Below the pieces are notes generated by a model. The model saw only the letters and a program-made list of their open reading frames with translations, was not told where the DNA came from and did no database searches. Positions 48,825-57,227 of a DNA stretch of 64,000 bases are shown in pieces. The stretch spans positions 124,001-188,000 of the forward strand of contig NZ_CAJF01000002.1 of the NCBI RefSeq assembly GCF_000304335.1, given 5' to 3'. The stretch is from Microbacterium yannicii PS01. Its GTDB lineage: Bacteria > Actinomycetota > Actinomycetes > Actinomycetales > Microbacteriaceae. The translations under genes and the position numbers were made by a program. The first letter of the stretch is position 1, and the number at the start of each line of letters is the position of its first letter.

Positions 48825-49082
48825 ATGAATACACTCCTTGCGCCGCAGCGCCTCTCGGGCGTCCCCGATACGCTGCGGCTTCCGAGCCGCGACACCCGCG
48901 TCACGCTTCTGGATCGCCTCGCCCTGCGCGTCGCCCTGCGCCTCCTCCTGTGGAGCACCCGCAGCGCGCGCCTGGCCGACGATCGCCGCCGGCATTCCCA
49001 TGCCTTCCGGCACCAGGAGGCCACCGCTCTGCGCCGGCGCAGTCACGAGCGCGAGGCTCTGACGCTCGCGCCGCGCGCATGA
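48825..49082 (+). CDS. 85-residue basic protein of unknown function
   Basis: This is an 85-residue, strongly basic ORF with GC-rich third positions. It begins MNTLLAPQRLSGV. An amphipathic or hydrophobic helix follows (LLDRLALRVALRLLLWSTR, about 28-46), then an Arg/His-rich tail. Small actinobacterial proteins with a similar 'DR-x-AL-x-V-AL-x-LL-x-WS' helix exist next to unrelated genes, from memory and without assigned function. It might associate with membrane or nucleic acid. The ribosome site is weak, so translation may depend on the upstream leader ORF. The gene is followed by a 15-bp hairpin. Confidence 0.5.
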   Translation: MNTLLAPQRLSGVPDTLRLPSRDTRVTLLDRLALRVALRLLLWSTRSARLADDRRRHSHAFRHQEATALRRRSHEREALTLAPRA

Positions 49083-49090
49083 CGGCCCTC

Positions 49091-49124
49091 GGGTCCGTCG
49101 TCCGGTCCTCCGGACGACGGACCC
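49091..49124 (+). terminator. 15-bp hairpin ahead of the first GNAT gene (terminator or attenuator)
   Basis: A perfect 15-bp stem (49091-49105 with 49110-49124) has loop TCCT. It begins nine bases after the stop of the 85-codon ORF and 44 bases before the acetyltransferase start. It is followed by a C-rich stretch, not a T-run, as many actinobacterial terminators are. In this position it could decide whether transcripts reach the GNAT genes. Confidence 0.6.
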
Positions 49125-49167
49125 CCCGATCCTCTCCCCTTCCACAGAACTGCAAGGACGCATCGAA

Positions 49168-50247
49168 ATGACCACCCTCACCGACATCGAGTTCCGACCG
49201 CTCGTCGTCCCCGCCTCCATCGACGCACCGGACGCCGCCGACTTCGTCGAGATGGTGCGCGTACGCAACGTCATCTATCGCGAGATCTCCGGCCACGGCG
49301 ACGAGAGCATGGCGCCGGACGAACTGCTCCCCCACTACCAGCCCAGCGACTATGAGAAGCGCCTCGCCTGGATCGTCGTCGACGGCGATGCGGTCATCGG
49401 TCGCATCGGCGTCGACATCCCGCACGAGAAGGGCTCGAAGGTGGTGTTCTGGCTCATCGAGCTGCTCCGTGAGACGTGGGGTCGCGGCATCGGCTCCGCG
49501 GCGCACGAACTCGTCGAGCGCGTCGCCCGCGAGCACGGCCGCACCGTGCTGCAGTCCTGGGCGGAGCACCCGGCGGCCGACGGGCCGAGGCTGTCGCCGC
49601 CCACCGGCTTCGGCGACATCCCCGAGGACCACATCGCACGGTTCTTCCTGCGCCACGGATACACGCTCGAGCAGGTAGAACGCGCGAGCGCCTTCGACCT
49701 CACCGGATCGTTCGACGGCGTGGAGCGTCTCCTCGCCGAGGCTCGTGCCGCGTCGGCCGACTACCGCGTGGTCCGATGGTTCGCGCCCACACCGCCGGAG
49801 TACACCGACGGATACGCATGGATGAAGTCGCGCATGTCGACCGATGCCCCGGCGGCGGCCATGGTGTTCGACGAGGAGACGTGGGATGCGGCACGGATCG
49901 CCGAGCACGATGCCAAGTACACCGAGAGCGGGCGGACTCTGCAGGTGACGGCCGCCCAGCACATCGAATCCGGCGCCCTGTGCGCCTTCAACGAGCTGGT
50001 CATCGCCAAGGATCGCACCGAGGCGAGCCACCAGGAGGACACCCTCGTGCTGAAGGAGCACCGCGGGCACAAGCTCGGAACGCTCGTCAAGTGCGCGGGG
50101 CTGCTGTCGTGGCGCGAGGTCGCACCGCAGTCGCACCGTGTCCTCACTTACAACGCGGAGGAGAACCGTCCGATGCTCGACATCAACGAGGCGATCGGCT
50201 TCGCGCCCATCGCGTACACCGGAGCGTGGAAGAAGGTGCTGTCATGA
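49168..50247 (+). CDS. double-domain GNAT acetyltransferase (first copy)
   Basis: This is a 359-residue protein with two GNAT folds, an arrangement like mycothiol synthase MshD. The N-terminal domain (about 1-165) has the acetyl-CoA loop in ETWGRGIGSAAHELVERV. The C-terminal domain (about 185-355) has TLVLKEHRGHKLGTLVKCAGLL and YNAEENRPMLDINEAIGFAP. The substrate is unknown; small molecules such as aminoglycosides or metabolites are possible. ATG 49168 has AAGGA nine bases upstream. It overlaps the second copy by four bases (ATGA). Confidence 0.87.
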   Translation: MTTLTDIEFRPLVVPASIDAPDAADFVEMVRVRNVIYREISGHGDESMAPDELLPHYQPSDYEKRLAWIVVDGDAVIGRIGVDIPHEKGSKVVFWLIELLRETWGRGIGSAAHELVERVAREHGRTVLQSWAEHPAADGPRLSPPTGFGDIPEDHIARFFLRHGYTLEQVERASAFDLTGSFDGVERLLAEARAASADYRVVRWFAPTPPEYTDGYAWMKSRMSTDAPAAAMVFDEETWDAARIAEHDAKYTESGRTLQVTAAQHIESGALCAFNELVIAKDRTEASHQEDTLVLKEHRGHKLGTLVKCAGLLSWREVAPQSHRVLTYNAEENRPMLDINEAIGFAPIAYTGAWKKVLS

Positions 50248-51344
50248 CCGACATCTCGGAGAGCCCGGTGCTCACGATCGAGCCCGTCGTCGTTCCGGAG
50301 ACGCTCGAGCAGCCCGAGGCCCGTCGCTTCCTGGACATGGTGAGGATCGCCAACGAGGTGTGCCGGCACGACGCCGGCCACGACTACCTCCGCGAAGAGC
50401 CGGAAGAGATGCTGGGCTTCTGGCAGGACCAGTCGGACTGGACGCAGGTGGGGTACGCGGTGCTCCGCGATGACGTGATGGTGGGCGCCGTCAAGCTCAT
50501 GATCTCCAACGAGCCGGGGACGAGCGCGATCGAGTTCGACCTGATGGTCGATCCACCGCACTGGGGCATCGGCGCCGAGGAGCTCCTGCTCGCGGAAGTC
50601 GAGCGCGAGGCACGAGAGCGCCGGATCGGCGTGATCCAGACCTGGACGCTCCATCGGCCCGACGCCGGCCGGGAGCGCCTCGAACCGCCGACCGGATGGG
50701 GCTCGATCCCGGCCGACGACCGCCAGACGGTCTTCCAGTTGCGCAACGGCTTCTCGCTGGAGCAGGTCGAGCGCAACAGCGTGTTCGACCTGACGAAGGA
50801 CGTCGCGCCGCTTCGGGCCATGCTCGAGGACGCCGTCCGCACCGCGGGACAGGAGTATCGGGTGATCTCATGGACCGCGCCGACACCTCCCGAGTACGCC
50901 GACGGGTTCGCGAACGCCATGGCCCGCATGTCGACCGATGCGCCGTCCGCCGGCATGGTGATCGACGAGCAGCACTGGGATGCGGCGCGGGTGCAGCGCC
51001 GGGATGCGCGCCAGCAGGCCCAGGGTCTGACGGTGTCCGTCGCCGCCGTCTTCCACGAGCCGACGGGGGCCATCGCGGCCTACAACGAGCTGGTCATCGC
51101 GGACGATCCCCGCGGCGCGACGCAGCAGTTCGGCACGCTCGTCCTGAAGGAGCATCGCGGCCGGCGCCTCGGCACCGTCGTGAAGTGCGCGAACCTGCTG
51201 CGGTGGCGCGACATCGTGCCCGAATCGCCGCGGGTGTCGACGTTCAACGCGGAGGAGAACCGGCACATGCTCGACATCAACGAGGCGATCGGCTTCGTGC
51301 CGGCGTCCTACGCCGGCGCGTGGAAGAAGGTCATCGAACTCTGA
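50244..51344 (+). CDS. double-domain GNAT acetyltransferase (second copy)
   Basis: This is a 366-residue paralogue of the preceding gene, with the same two-domain plan. Shared blocks are clearest in the C-terminal half (APTPPEYADGF, RMSTDAPSAGMVIDE, NELVIADD, TLVLKEHRGRRLGTVVKCANLL, FNAEENRHMLDINEAIGFVP, GAWKKV). The N-terminal CoA loop reads PHWGIGAEELLLAEVEREA. The N-terminal halves differ more, which suggests different substrates after a tandem duplication. Translation is coupled to the first copy. It ends one base before the mutM stop on the opposite strand. Confidence 0.87.
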   Translation: MTDISESPVLTIEPVVVPETLEQPEARRFLDMVRIANEVCRHDAGHDYLREEPEEMLGFWQDQSDWTQVGYAVLRDDVMVGAVKLMISNEPGTSAIEFDLMVDPPHWGIGAEELLLAEVEREARERRIGVIQTWTLHRPDAGRERLEPPTGWGSIPADDRQTVFQLRNGFSLEQVERNSVFDLTKDVAPLRAMLEDAVRTAGQEYRVISWTAPTPPEYADGFANAMARMSTDAPSAGMVIDEQHWDAARVQRRDARQQAQGLTVSVAAVFHEPTGAIAAYNELVIADDPRGATQQFGTLVLKEHRGRRLGTVVKCANLLRWRDIVPESPRVSTFNAEENRHMLDINEAIGFVPASYAGAWKKVIEL

Positions 51345-51345
51345 G

Positions 51346-52257
51346 TCAGCGCCGCCGCTGGCAGGTCGGGCAGAAATGGCTCGATCGGTTGGTGAACGAC
51401 ACGCGCACGATCGGACGGCCGCACCGCGGGCAGGGCTCGCCGGTGCGGCCGTACGCGGTGAGGGAGTGCGCGAAGTAGCCCGCCTGCCCGTTCACATTCA
51501 CATACTGCGCGTCGAAGCTGGTGCCGCCTTCGGCCAGCGCCTTCTCGAGGACGTGGCGCACCTCGGCGAGCAGGCGGTTGGCCGCTCGCGTCGACAGCGC
51601 GCGAGCCGGCGTCTCGGGGTGCACCCGCGCTGCCCACAGCGCCTCGTCGGCGTAGATGTTGCCGACGCCGCTCAGCACCGTCTGGTCCAGCAGCACCCGC
51701 TTGATCGCCGAGTCCTTGCGCGCGAGCGCGCTGCGGAACGCAGCCTCTGAGAACGCCGGGTCCAGGGGATCGCGTGCGATGTGCGAGACCTGGGAGGGGA
51801 CGGATGCCTCGGCCCAGCCGAGACCGCCGGCGGCGTCGTCCGATGTGGGGACGAGCCGATCGAGCGCAAGCGAGCCGAAGGTGCGCTGGTCGGCGAACAC
51901 CACGGCGACCTCTCCATGGACCGGATGTGAAACGTCGAGTCGTACTCGTTCGTGTCGCTCCACAGCCGCACCGGGCGCGCGCAGCAGCAGCTGCCCGCTC
52001 ATGCCGAGGTGGCCCACCACCGCGTCGGCGCGAGTCTCGCCCGGGACGGCGTCGTCGAGCGGCAGCCACAGGAACTTGCCTCGTCTCGCGGCCCCCAGGA
52101 TCCGTCTGCCGGTGAGCGCCGCCTCGAAATGCGCACCGTCGCCCGAGTGCCGGGTGAGAGCGCGCTCGTCGAGAACGGTGACGCCGAGGACCGTCGCTCC
52201 CGTCACTGCAGGCGCGAGGCCGGCGCGGACGACCTCGACTTCGGGAAGCTCAGGCAC
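51346..52257 (-). CDS. mutM: formamidopyrimidine-DNA glycosylase
   Basis: MutM removes 8-oxoguanine and cuts the strand. The protein is 303 residues. PELPEVEVVR supplies the Pro1 nucleophile and Glu2. Lys in GKFLWLPL, HLGMSGQLL, and the helix-two-turn-helix IKRVLLDQTVLSGVGNIYADEALW follow. The C-terminal zinc finger is CPRCGRPI and HFCPTCQ. The start is GTG 52257. The rnc stop lies inside the first codons (8-base overlap), so the genes are coupled. Confidence 0.96.
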   Translation of the reverse strand: MPELPEVEVVRAGLAPAVTGATVLGVTVLDERALTRHSGDGAHFEAALTGRRILGAARRGKFLWLPLDDAVPGETRADAVVGHLGMSGQLLLRAPGAAVERHERVRLDVSHPVHGEVAVVFADQRTFGSLALDRLVPTSDDAAGGLGWAEASVPSQVSHIARDPLDPAFSEAAFRSALARKDSAIKRVLLDQTVLSGVGNIYADEALWAARVHPETPARALSTRAANRLLAEVRHVLEKALAEGGTSFDAQYVNVNGQAGYFAHSLTAYGRTGEPCPRCGRPIVRVSFTNRSSHFCPTCQRRR

Positions 52258-52951
52258 GCCCGCTGAGCTCGCGCCACGCGCGCAGAGCAGCAGCCATCTC
52301 GGCGTGCTTCTTGCTGGTCCCGGTGCCCTCGGTCATGAGCTCGCCGACCTCGACCGTCGCGGTGAAGATGCGATCGTGGTCGGGACCGGTCGACGTGACC
52401 GCGTACACGGGGGGCTGCAGCCCGTCGCGGGCGGCGAGCTCCTGAAGACTCGTCTTGGGGTCCATAGCAGCGCCGTAGCGCTCGGGATCCTCGAGGAGCG
52501 GCTCGACGAGCCGCAGCACCAGGGCCGTCGCGGCATCCGGACCCGCCGAGAGGTAGGTCGCACCGAAGACCGCCTCCATGGTGTCGGCGAGGATCGAATC
52601 CTTGTCGCGCCCGCCGGTGAGGTCCTCACCCCGCCCGAGCAGCACGTGCTGGCCGAGACCGATCCCCCGCGCGATCTGCGCGAGCGCGATCGTCGACACG
52701 ACGGCCGCCCGGCGTTTTGCCAGGGCTCCCTCGTCGATGTCGGGGTGCGCTGTGAACAGCCGGACGGTCACCGCGAGCCCGAGCACCGAGTCGCCGAGGA
52801 ACTCCAGACGCTCGTTGTGCGGTGCCTGGCCGTTCTCGTACGCCCAGGAGCGATGAGTGAGCGCCAGCGACAGAAGCTCGGGGTCGATATCGACTCCGAG
52901 CTTCTGCGTGAGTTCTGCGAGCGCGGTGCGCTCGGCGGCGACGTCGGTCAC
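52250..52951 (-). CDS. rnc: ribonuclease III
   Basis: RNase III cuts double-stranded RNA, including rRNA precursors. The protein is 233 residues. The signature NERLEFLGDSVLGLAV lies near residue 45, and a second acidic patch (DTMEAVFGATYL) near residue 115. The dsRNA-binding domain (about 158-228) ends in GTSKKHAEMAAALRAWREL. It starts at GTG 52951 and lies between rpmF and mutM, as in many actinobacteria. Confidence 0.96.
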   Translation of the reverse strand: MTDVAAERTALAELTQKLGVDIDPELLSLALTHRSWAYENGQAPHNERLEFLGDSVLGLAVTVRLFTAHPDIDEGALAKRRAAVVSTIALAQIARGIGLGQHVLLGRGEDLTGGRDKDSILADTMEAVFGATYLSAGPDAATALVLRLVEPLLEDPERYGAAMDPKTSLQELAARDGLQPPVYAVTSTGPDHDRIFTATVEVGELMTEGTGTSKKHAEMAAALRAWRELSGRA

Positions 52952-52970
52952 GTCAGACCGTGCACGACGA

Positions 52971-53180
52971 TCAGACGTCGGCGACCTTGCGGCCCTTGTA
53001 CTCGAGGAACAGCTCCGTGCCCTGCGAGTCGGTGACGACCTTCGCCTGGTGGGGACGGCTGTAGACGACCTTGCCGTTCTCGATGGTCTTGACCAGCGTG
53101 GGGGCCTCGGCCTTCCACTGCGCGCGACGTGAGCGCGTGTTGGAACGGGAGACCTTCCGCTTCGGGGGGTTGCCTGCCAT
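52971..53180 (-). CDS. rpmF: 50S ribosomal protein L32, Cys-free form
   Basis: This is 69 residues, beginning [23 protein letters not shown], the standard L32 N-terminus. It has no Cys at all, so it is the zinc-independent type. The C-terminus is [13 protein letters not shown]. Cys-free L32 is often the form used under zinc shortage when a Cys-containing paralogue also exists; no second copy is in the window. The start is ATG 53180, just after the DUF177 gene. Confidence 0.95.
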   Translation of the reverse strand: MAGNPPKRKVSRSNTRSRRAQWKAEAPTLVKTIENGKVVYSRPHQAKVVTDSQGTELFLEYKGRKVADV

Positions 53181-53213
53181 GAGCTTGCTCTCTTCTGTGT
53201 TCTCGGCGCCGCG

Positions 53214-53747
53214 TCAGCCGCGGGAGCGCGGTGAATCGTCGTCGTGGTCTGTGGTGAAGTCCTGGAGCGCGGCCCAACGAGGATCGAGGGGCTCGCGCTG
53301 CTCTGAGTCGCTTTCGGTCATCCGCTTGCCCGTGGCCGGATCGAGGCCGGGGCAGTCCGGCTGACACACCGGCTGGAATGGAAGCGACAGGACGACCGCC
53401 TCCCTGACCAGAGTTTCAAGATCCACGTGGTCGTCTTGAACCTCGAAGTCAGTTTCCTCGTCCCCAGGATACGCGAAAAGCTCCTGAAACTCGACTTGGA
53501 GGGGCTCGGCGATGTCGGTCAGGCACCGCCCGCAGACGCCCGAGTACTCCGAATCGATGTCTCCGGTGGCGAGAATCCCCTCGTGGACGGACTCGAGGCG
53601 GACATCGACCGACACCTGCTCCCCCTGCGGGACCGACACGAGGCCCTCGCCCCACTTCTCTGGTGCAGGGACGTCGATGGAGAGCTCGCGCATCTCGCCG
53701 GGGCGGTGAGCGAGGTCTCGGACCGGGATGACAAAGGGGCCTGTCAT
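53214..53747 (-). CDS. DUF177 (YceD-like) protein
   Basis: This is a 177-residue acidic protein of the DUF177 family, almost always encoded directly before rpmF, as here. Relatives are linked to 23S rRNA or 50S accumulation. A conserved Cys pattern is visible as CGRCLTDIAEPLQVEFQELF and CQPDCPGLDPATGKRM. ATG 53747 gives MTGPFVIPVRDL, with AGAAAG just upstream. A TTG seven codons earlier is a weaker alternative. Confidence 0.92.
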   Translation of the reverse strand: MTGPFVIPVRDLAHRPGEMRELSIDVPAPEKWGEGLVSVPQGEQVSVDVRLESVHEGILATGDIDSEYSGVCGRCLTDIAEPLQVEFQELFAYPGDEETDFEVQDDHVDLETLVREAVVLSLPFQPVCQPDCPGLDPATGKRMTESDSEQREPLDPRWAALQDFTTDHDDDSPRSRG

Positions 53748-53821
53748 ATGCTTTCTGACCACGATCAACCATCGTACCGGCGCCCCGTGCAGCCGGCTCC
53801 GTCACGCGGCGGCGAGCGTCG

Positions 53822-54319
53822 TCAGATGCCGCGGGCGCCGGTATCGAGGAAGCGGGCGACGGCCGGCGGCACGTAGGGCGTCACGTCGCCGCCGAGGCCT
53901 GCGACCTGCCGCACCAGCGAGCTCGACACGAGGGCGTGGGCGGGGTCGGGCAGCAGGAAGACCGTCTCGACGTGGGCGAGGTGGCGGTTCACGATGGCCA
54001 TCGGCGTCTCATAGGCGACGTCCACCTGCGACCGGATGCCCTTCACGAGAACGCTCGCCCCGACGTCGGTCGCGTAATCGACCAGCAGGCCCATGCTCCA
54101 CGACGCGACGATGACCTCGCCGTCGATGTCGCTCTCGGCGATCGACTGCTCCAGCAGCGCCTGCCGCTGGGCGATCGGCAGCATCGCCTCCTTACCGGGG
54201 TTGTGCACCACCAGCACGTGAAGTTGGTCGTACAGCGACGCCGCCCGGCGGATGACGTCGAGATGACCGAGGGTCGGCGGGTCGAACGACCCCGGGACGA
54301 CGGCGATCCGGCTGCTCAT
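53822..54319 (-). CDS. coaD: phosphopantetheine adenylyltransferase
   Basis: CoaD makes dephospho-CoA from 4'-phosphopantetheine and ATP. The 165-residue protein shows [20 protein letters not shown] (T-x-G-H nucleotidyltransferase motif). [25 protein letters not shown] and [18 protein letters not shown] follow. The start is ATG 54319. It sits between recG and the DUF177-rpmF pair. Confidence 0.96.
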   Translation of the reverse strand: MSSRIAVVPGSFDPPTLGHLDVIRRAASLYDQLHVLVVHNPGKEAMLPIAQRQALLEQSIAESDIDGEVIVASWSMGLLVDYATDVGASVLVKGIRSQVDVAYETPMAIVNRHLAHVETVFLLPDPAHALVSSSLVRQVAGLGGDVTPYVPPAVARFLDTGARGI

Positions 54320-54359
54320 GCGCCCAGCCTAACGGGCGGCGGAGCCACCCTCTGTCGGC

Positions 54360-56516
54360 TCAGTTCTTCGCGAGCGCCGCACGCTCGGCCATCCCCACAT
54401 TGCGCTCGAGCGCGGCGGCGAGCCCCGAGTGGCGCAGCAGCGCGGGATCCTCGGCGAGCACGTTCTCGGCGGCGATCCTCGCCTCGGCGATGATGTCGGC
54501 GTCCTTGACGACGCGCAGCAGCCGAAGCGACGAGCGGGCTCCCGACTGTGCGCCGCCGAGCACGTCGCCCTCCCCACGCAGTTCGAGGTCGACCTCGGCG
54601 AGGGCGAACCCGTCGAGCGTCGATGCCACCGCCTCGACACGCTGACGCGCGGGACTGCCCGCCGTGGCCTCGGTCACCAGCAGGCACAGACCGGGCACGC
54701 CTCCGCGACCGACACGCCCGCGCAGCTGGTGCAGCTGCGAGACCCCGAAGCGATCGGCCTCGAGGATCGCCATCGTCGACGCGTTCGGCACGTCGACGCC
54801 CACCTCGACGACGGTCGTGGCGACGAGGACGTCGATGTCGCCCCGAGCGAAGGCCTGCATCACGGCATCCTTCTCGTCGGAGGGCATCTTGCCGTGGAGG
54901 ATCTCGACGCGCAGCGACGCGAACGCCTCGAGTCGTGACAGCAGGTCCGCGACCTGCACGACGCCCCAGCGCGTCCGGCTCTCGGCCGGCTCGCCCACCG
55001 GCTCGTCGGCGGTCTCGTCCTTCGTGAGGGCCTCGGCGTCGATCGCCGCGCACACGACGAACGCCTGCCGCCCCTGCGCCACTTCCTCGGCGATGCGGTC
55101 CCACACGCGACCGAACCACGCCGGACGCTCGGCCAGAGGAGCGACGAACGTCTCGATCCCGGCGCGTCCGGCCGGCATCGTGCGGATCGTCGAGACGTCG
55201 AGGTCGCCGAACACCGTCATCGCCACCGTCCGCGGAATCGGCGTGGCGGTGAGGACGAGCACGTGCGGCGACGAGCCCTTCGCCCGCAGCGACTCGCGCT
55301 GCTCGACTCCGAAACGGTGCTGCTCATCGACGACCACCAGCCCGAGATCGGCGAAGCTGGTGCTCTCGCTGAGGAGGGCATGCGTTCCGACCACGATGCG
55401 CGCCTGGCCCGATGCCGCCCGCAGCGCGGCCTTCCGCCGGTCTGCGGCCGGAAGCTGTCCCGTCAGCAGCGTCGGCATGAGCTCGGGCGCGAGCTGCGGT
55501 CCGAGCATCCGGGCGATCGAGCGCACGTGCTGAGCGGCGAGCACCTCTGTCGGGGCGATCAGCGCCGACTGCCCGCCGTCCTGGGCGACCTGCAGCATCG
55601 CGCGCAGCGCCACCAGGGTCTTGCCGGAGCCGACCTCGCCCTGCACCAGGCGGTTCATCGGCCAGTTCCCCTGCAGATCACGCTCCACCTGCTCGCCGAC
55701 GGCCAGCTGATCGGGCGTGCGAGGGAAGGGCAGCGCCGCGTCGAAACGCTCCAGAAGCGCACCCGGCGCCCGCTTGGTCGCCGACAGCGCGCGGACGAAC
55801 GCGCGCTGCTGCAGAAGGGCGACCTGCAGCACGAAGGCCTCCTGCATGCGCAAGGTGGCGTGTGCCGGCTCGATCTCGTCGAAGAAGCCCGGCCGATGGA
55901 TGTGCTCGATCGCCGTGCGGGCGTCGAGCAGACCGTGACGGGCGCGCAGCTCGCCGGGAAGCGGGTCGGGCACGTCTCCCAGTCCGTCCAGGACGAGCGA
56001 CATGATCTTCTGCAGCTGCCAGCTCGCCACGGTGCTGGTAGCCGGATAGATGGGGATCGGCAGGTTGACGTTCGCCTCCGCGGTCTGGCGGGCGATCTCC
56101 ACGTCGTCGAAGAGCTCGTAGTCGGGATGCGCCAGCTGCTTCGCACCCCGGTACTCCCCCACCTTCCCGGCGAAGATCCCCCGCCGGCCGGGCTGCAGGT
56201 CCTTCAGCCGCCACGACTGGTTGAAGAACGTCAGCGAGAGATCACCGTGGCCGTCGCTGATGACCACCTCGAGCAGCGAGCCGTTGCGGTTCTTCATCCG
56301 CCGCTCGCCGGCGCGGCGGACCTCGGCGACGATCGTGACCGCCTCGCCGACGGGAAGCGACGAGATCGGCGTCAGCTCGCCCCGGCGCGCATAGCGGCGC
56401 GGGTAGTGCAGCAGCAGATCGCCCACCGTCTTCATTCCGAACGCGCGCTCGAGAGCCGACGCCGTCTTCCCCCCGATCGCGCCGTCCAGCCGCGAGTCGA
56501 GGGTGAAGGACGTCAT
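54360..56516 (-). CDS. recG: ATP-dependent DNA helicase RecG
   Basis: RecG remodels stalled forks and Holliday junctions. The protein is 718 residues. The N-terminal wedge (OB) domain covers about 1-170. The helicase motifs follow: VQGEVGSGKTLVALRAML (Walker A), VVDEQHRFGVEQR (DEQH box), VLTATPIPRTVAMTVFGDLDVS, and EVGVDVPNASTMAILEADRFGVSQLHQLRGRVGRG (motifs V-VI). The start is ATG 56516. The N-terminal domain is shorter than in E. coli but normal for actinobacteria. Confidence 0.97.
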   Translation of the reverse strand: MTSFTLDSRLDGAIGGKTASALERAFGMKTVGDLLLHYPRRYARRGELTPISSLPVGEAVTIVAEVRRAGERRMKNRNGSLLEVVISDGHGDLSLTFFNQSWRLKDLQPGRRGIFAGKVGEYRGAKQLAHPDYELFDDVEIARQTAEANVNLPIPIYPATSTVASWQLQKIMSLVLDGLGDVPDPLPGELRARHGLLDARTAIEHIHRPGFFDEIEPAHATLRMQEAFVLQVALLQQRAFVRALSATKRAPGALLERFDAALPFPRTPDQLAVGEQVERDLQGNWPMNRLVQGEVGSGKTLVALRAMLQVAQDGGQSALIAPTEVLAAQHVRSIARMLGPQLAPELMPTLLTGQLPAADRRKAALRAASGQARIVVGTHALLSESTSFADLGLVVVDEQHRFGVEQRESLRAKGSSPHVLVLTATPIPRTVAMTVFGDLDVSTIRTMPAGRAGIETFVAPLAERPAWFGRVWDRIAEEVAQGRQAFVVCAAIDAEALTKDETADEPVGEPAESRTRWGVVQVADLLSRLEAFASLRVEILHGKMPSDEKDAVMQAFARGDIDVLVATTVVEVGVDVPNASTMAILEADRFGVSQLHQLRGRVGRGGVPGLCLLVTEATAGSPARQRVEAVASTLDGFALAEVDLELRGEGDVLGGAQSGARSSLRLLRVVKDADIIAEARIAAENVLAEDPALLRHSGLAAALERNVGMAERAALAKN

Positions 56517-56554
56517 GTCACGAGTCTAGATTCCGCCGCCGACGCGCCGATGCC

Positions 56555-57142
56555 TCACCCCAAGACGCCCTGCACGATCTCGGAGAGGAACGCCCGCCCG
56601 TTGCGGTTCACCGTCGACATGTAGATCCAGACCCCCTCGCGGGCGACGATCATCTCCTCGGTGTCGGCACCTGCTCCGGGCAGCGTGCAGAAGTCGGCTC
56701 CGAAGTCGTCCGACACCTGGCAGGAGTATCCCTCGGCCGGCAGCTCGCCCACGGCCGCCGTGACGGCGTCCGGCTGGGCCGTGCTGATCAGGAGCAGCAG
56801 GCCGGTCGCATCGCCGACGATCCAGTCGCACCCGAGGGCGAGGGTCGCGCCCTCGGGCGCAGGACGGACGAAGCCCTCGCCGTTGCTCTGGAGTGTCATG
56901 TCGCCGACCGTCTGCTGACGCGTGTCGGCGCTGCCGAGCTCGGCGCAGTCGGTCGGGATGTTCGCCTGCGCCGGCGCCTCCGTGGGAGTCGGCGATGCGC
57001 TCGGGGACGCGGTGCTCGCCGTCGGCCCGCCGCTGGGCGACGCCGTCGGCGAGGGGGCGTCGGCGGCGCAGCCGGACAGCGCGATGGCGGCGAGGACCGC
57101 GCCGACGACGATGGACGAGAACCTGGTACCGCTGCGAGCCAT
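56555..57142 (-). CDS. predicted lipoprotein
   Basis: This is a 195-residue protein with a lipoprotein signal peptide: MARSGTRFSSIVVGAVLAAIALSGC, lipobox LSGC with the lipid-bearing Cys at 25. A Ser/Thr/Pro-rich linker (about 28-60) follows, then a soluble domain with three more Cys (near residues 65, 103 and 141-152) that could form disulfides. No family is recognised. ATG 57142 gives the natural signal peptide. It diverges from rsmD. Confidence 0.82.
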   Translation of the reverse strand: MARSGTRFSSIVVGAVLAAIALSGCAADAPSPTASPSGGPTASTASPSASPTPTEAPAQANIPTDCAELGSADTRQQTVGDMTLQSNGEGFVRPAPEGATLALGCDWIVGDATGLLLLISTAQPDAVTAAVGELPAEGYSCQVSDDFGADFCTLPGAGADTEEMIVAREGVWIYMSTVNRNGRAFLSEIVQGVLG

Positions 57143-57227
57143 GCCGAACCCCCGGTCGAAGTGCTCCCCCGGGCTGATCCTAGAGGTCGATCGCGGTGGT
57201 CGCACTCGGCACGGCTATCGTGGCGGG

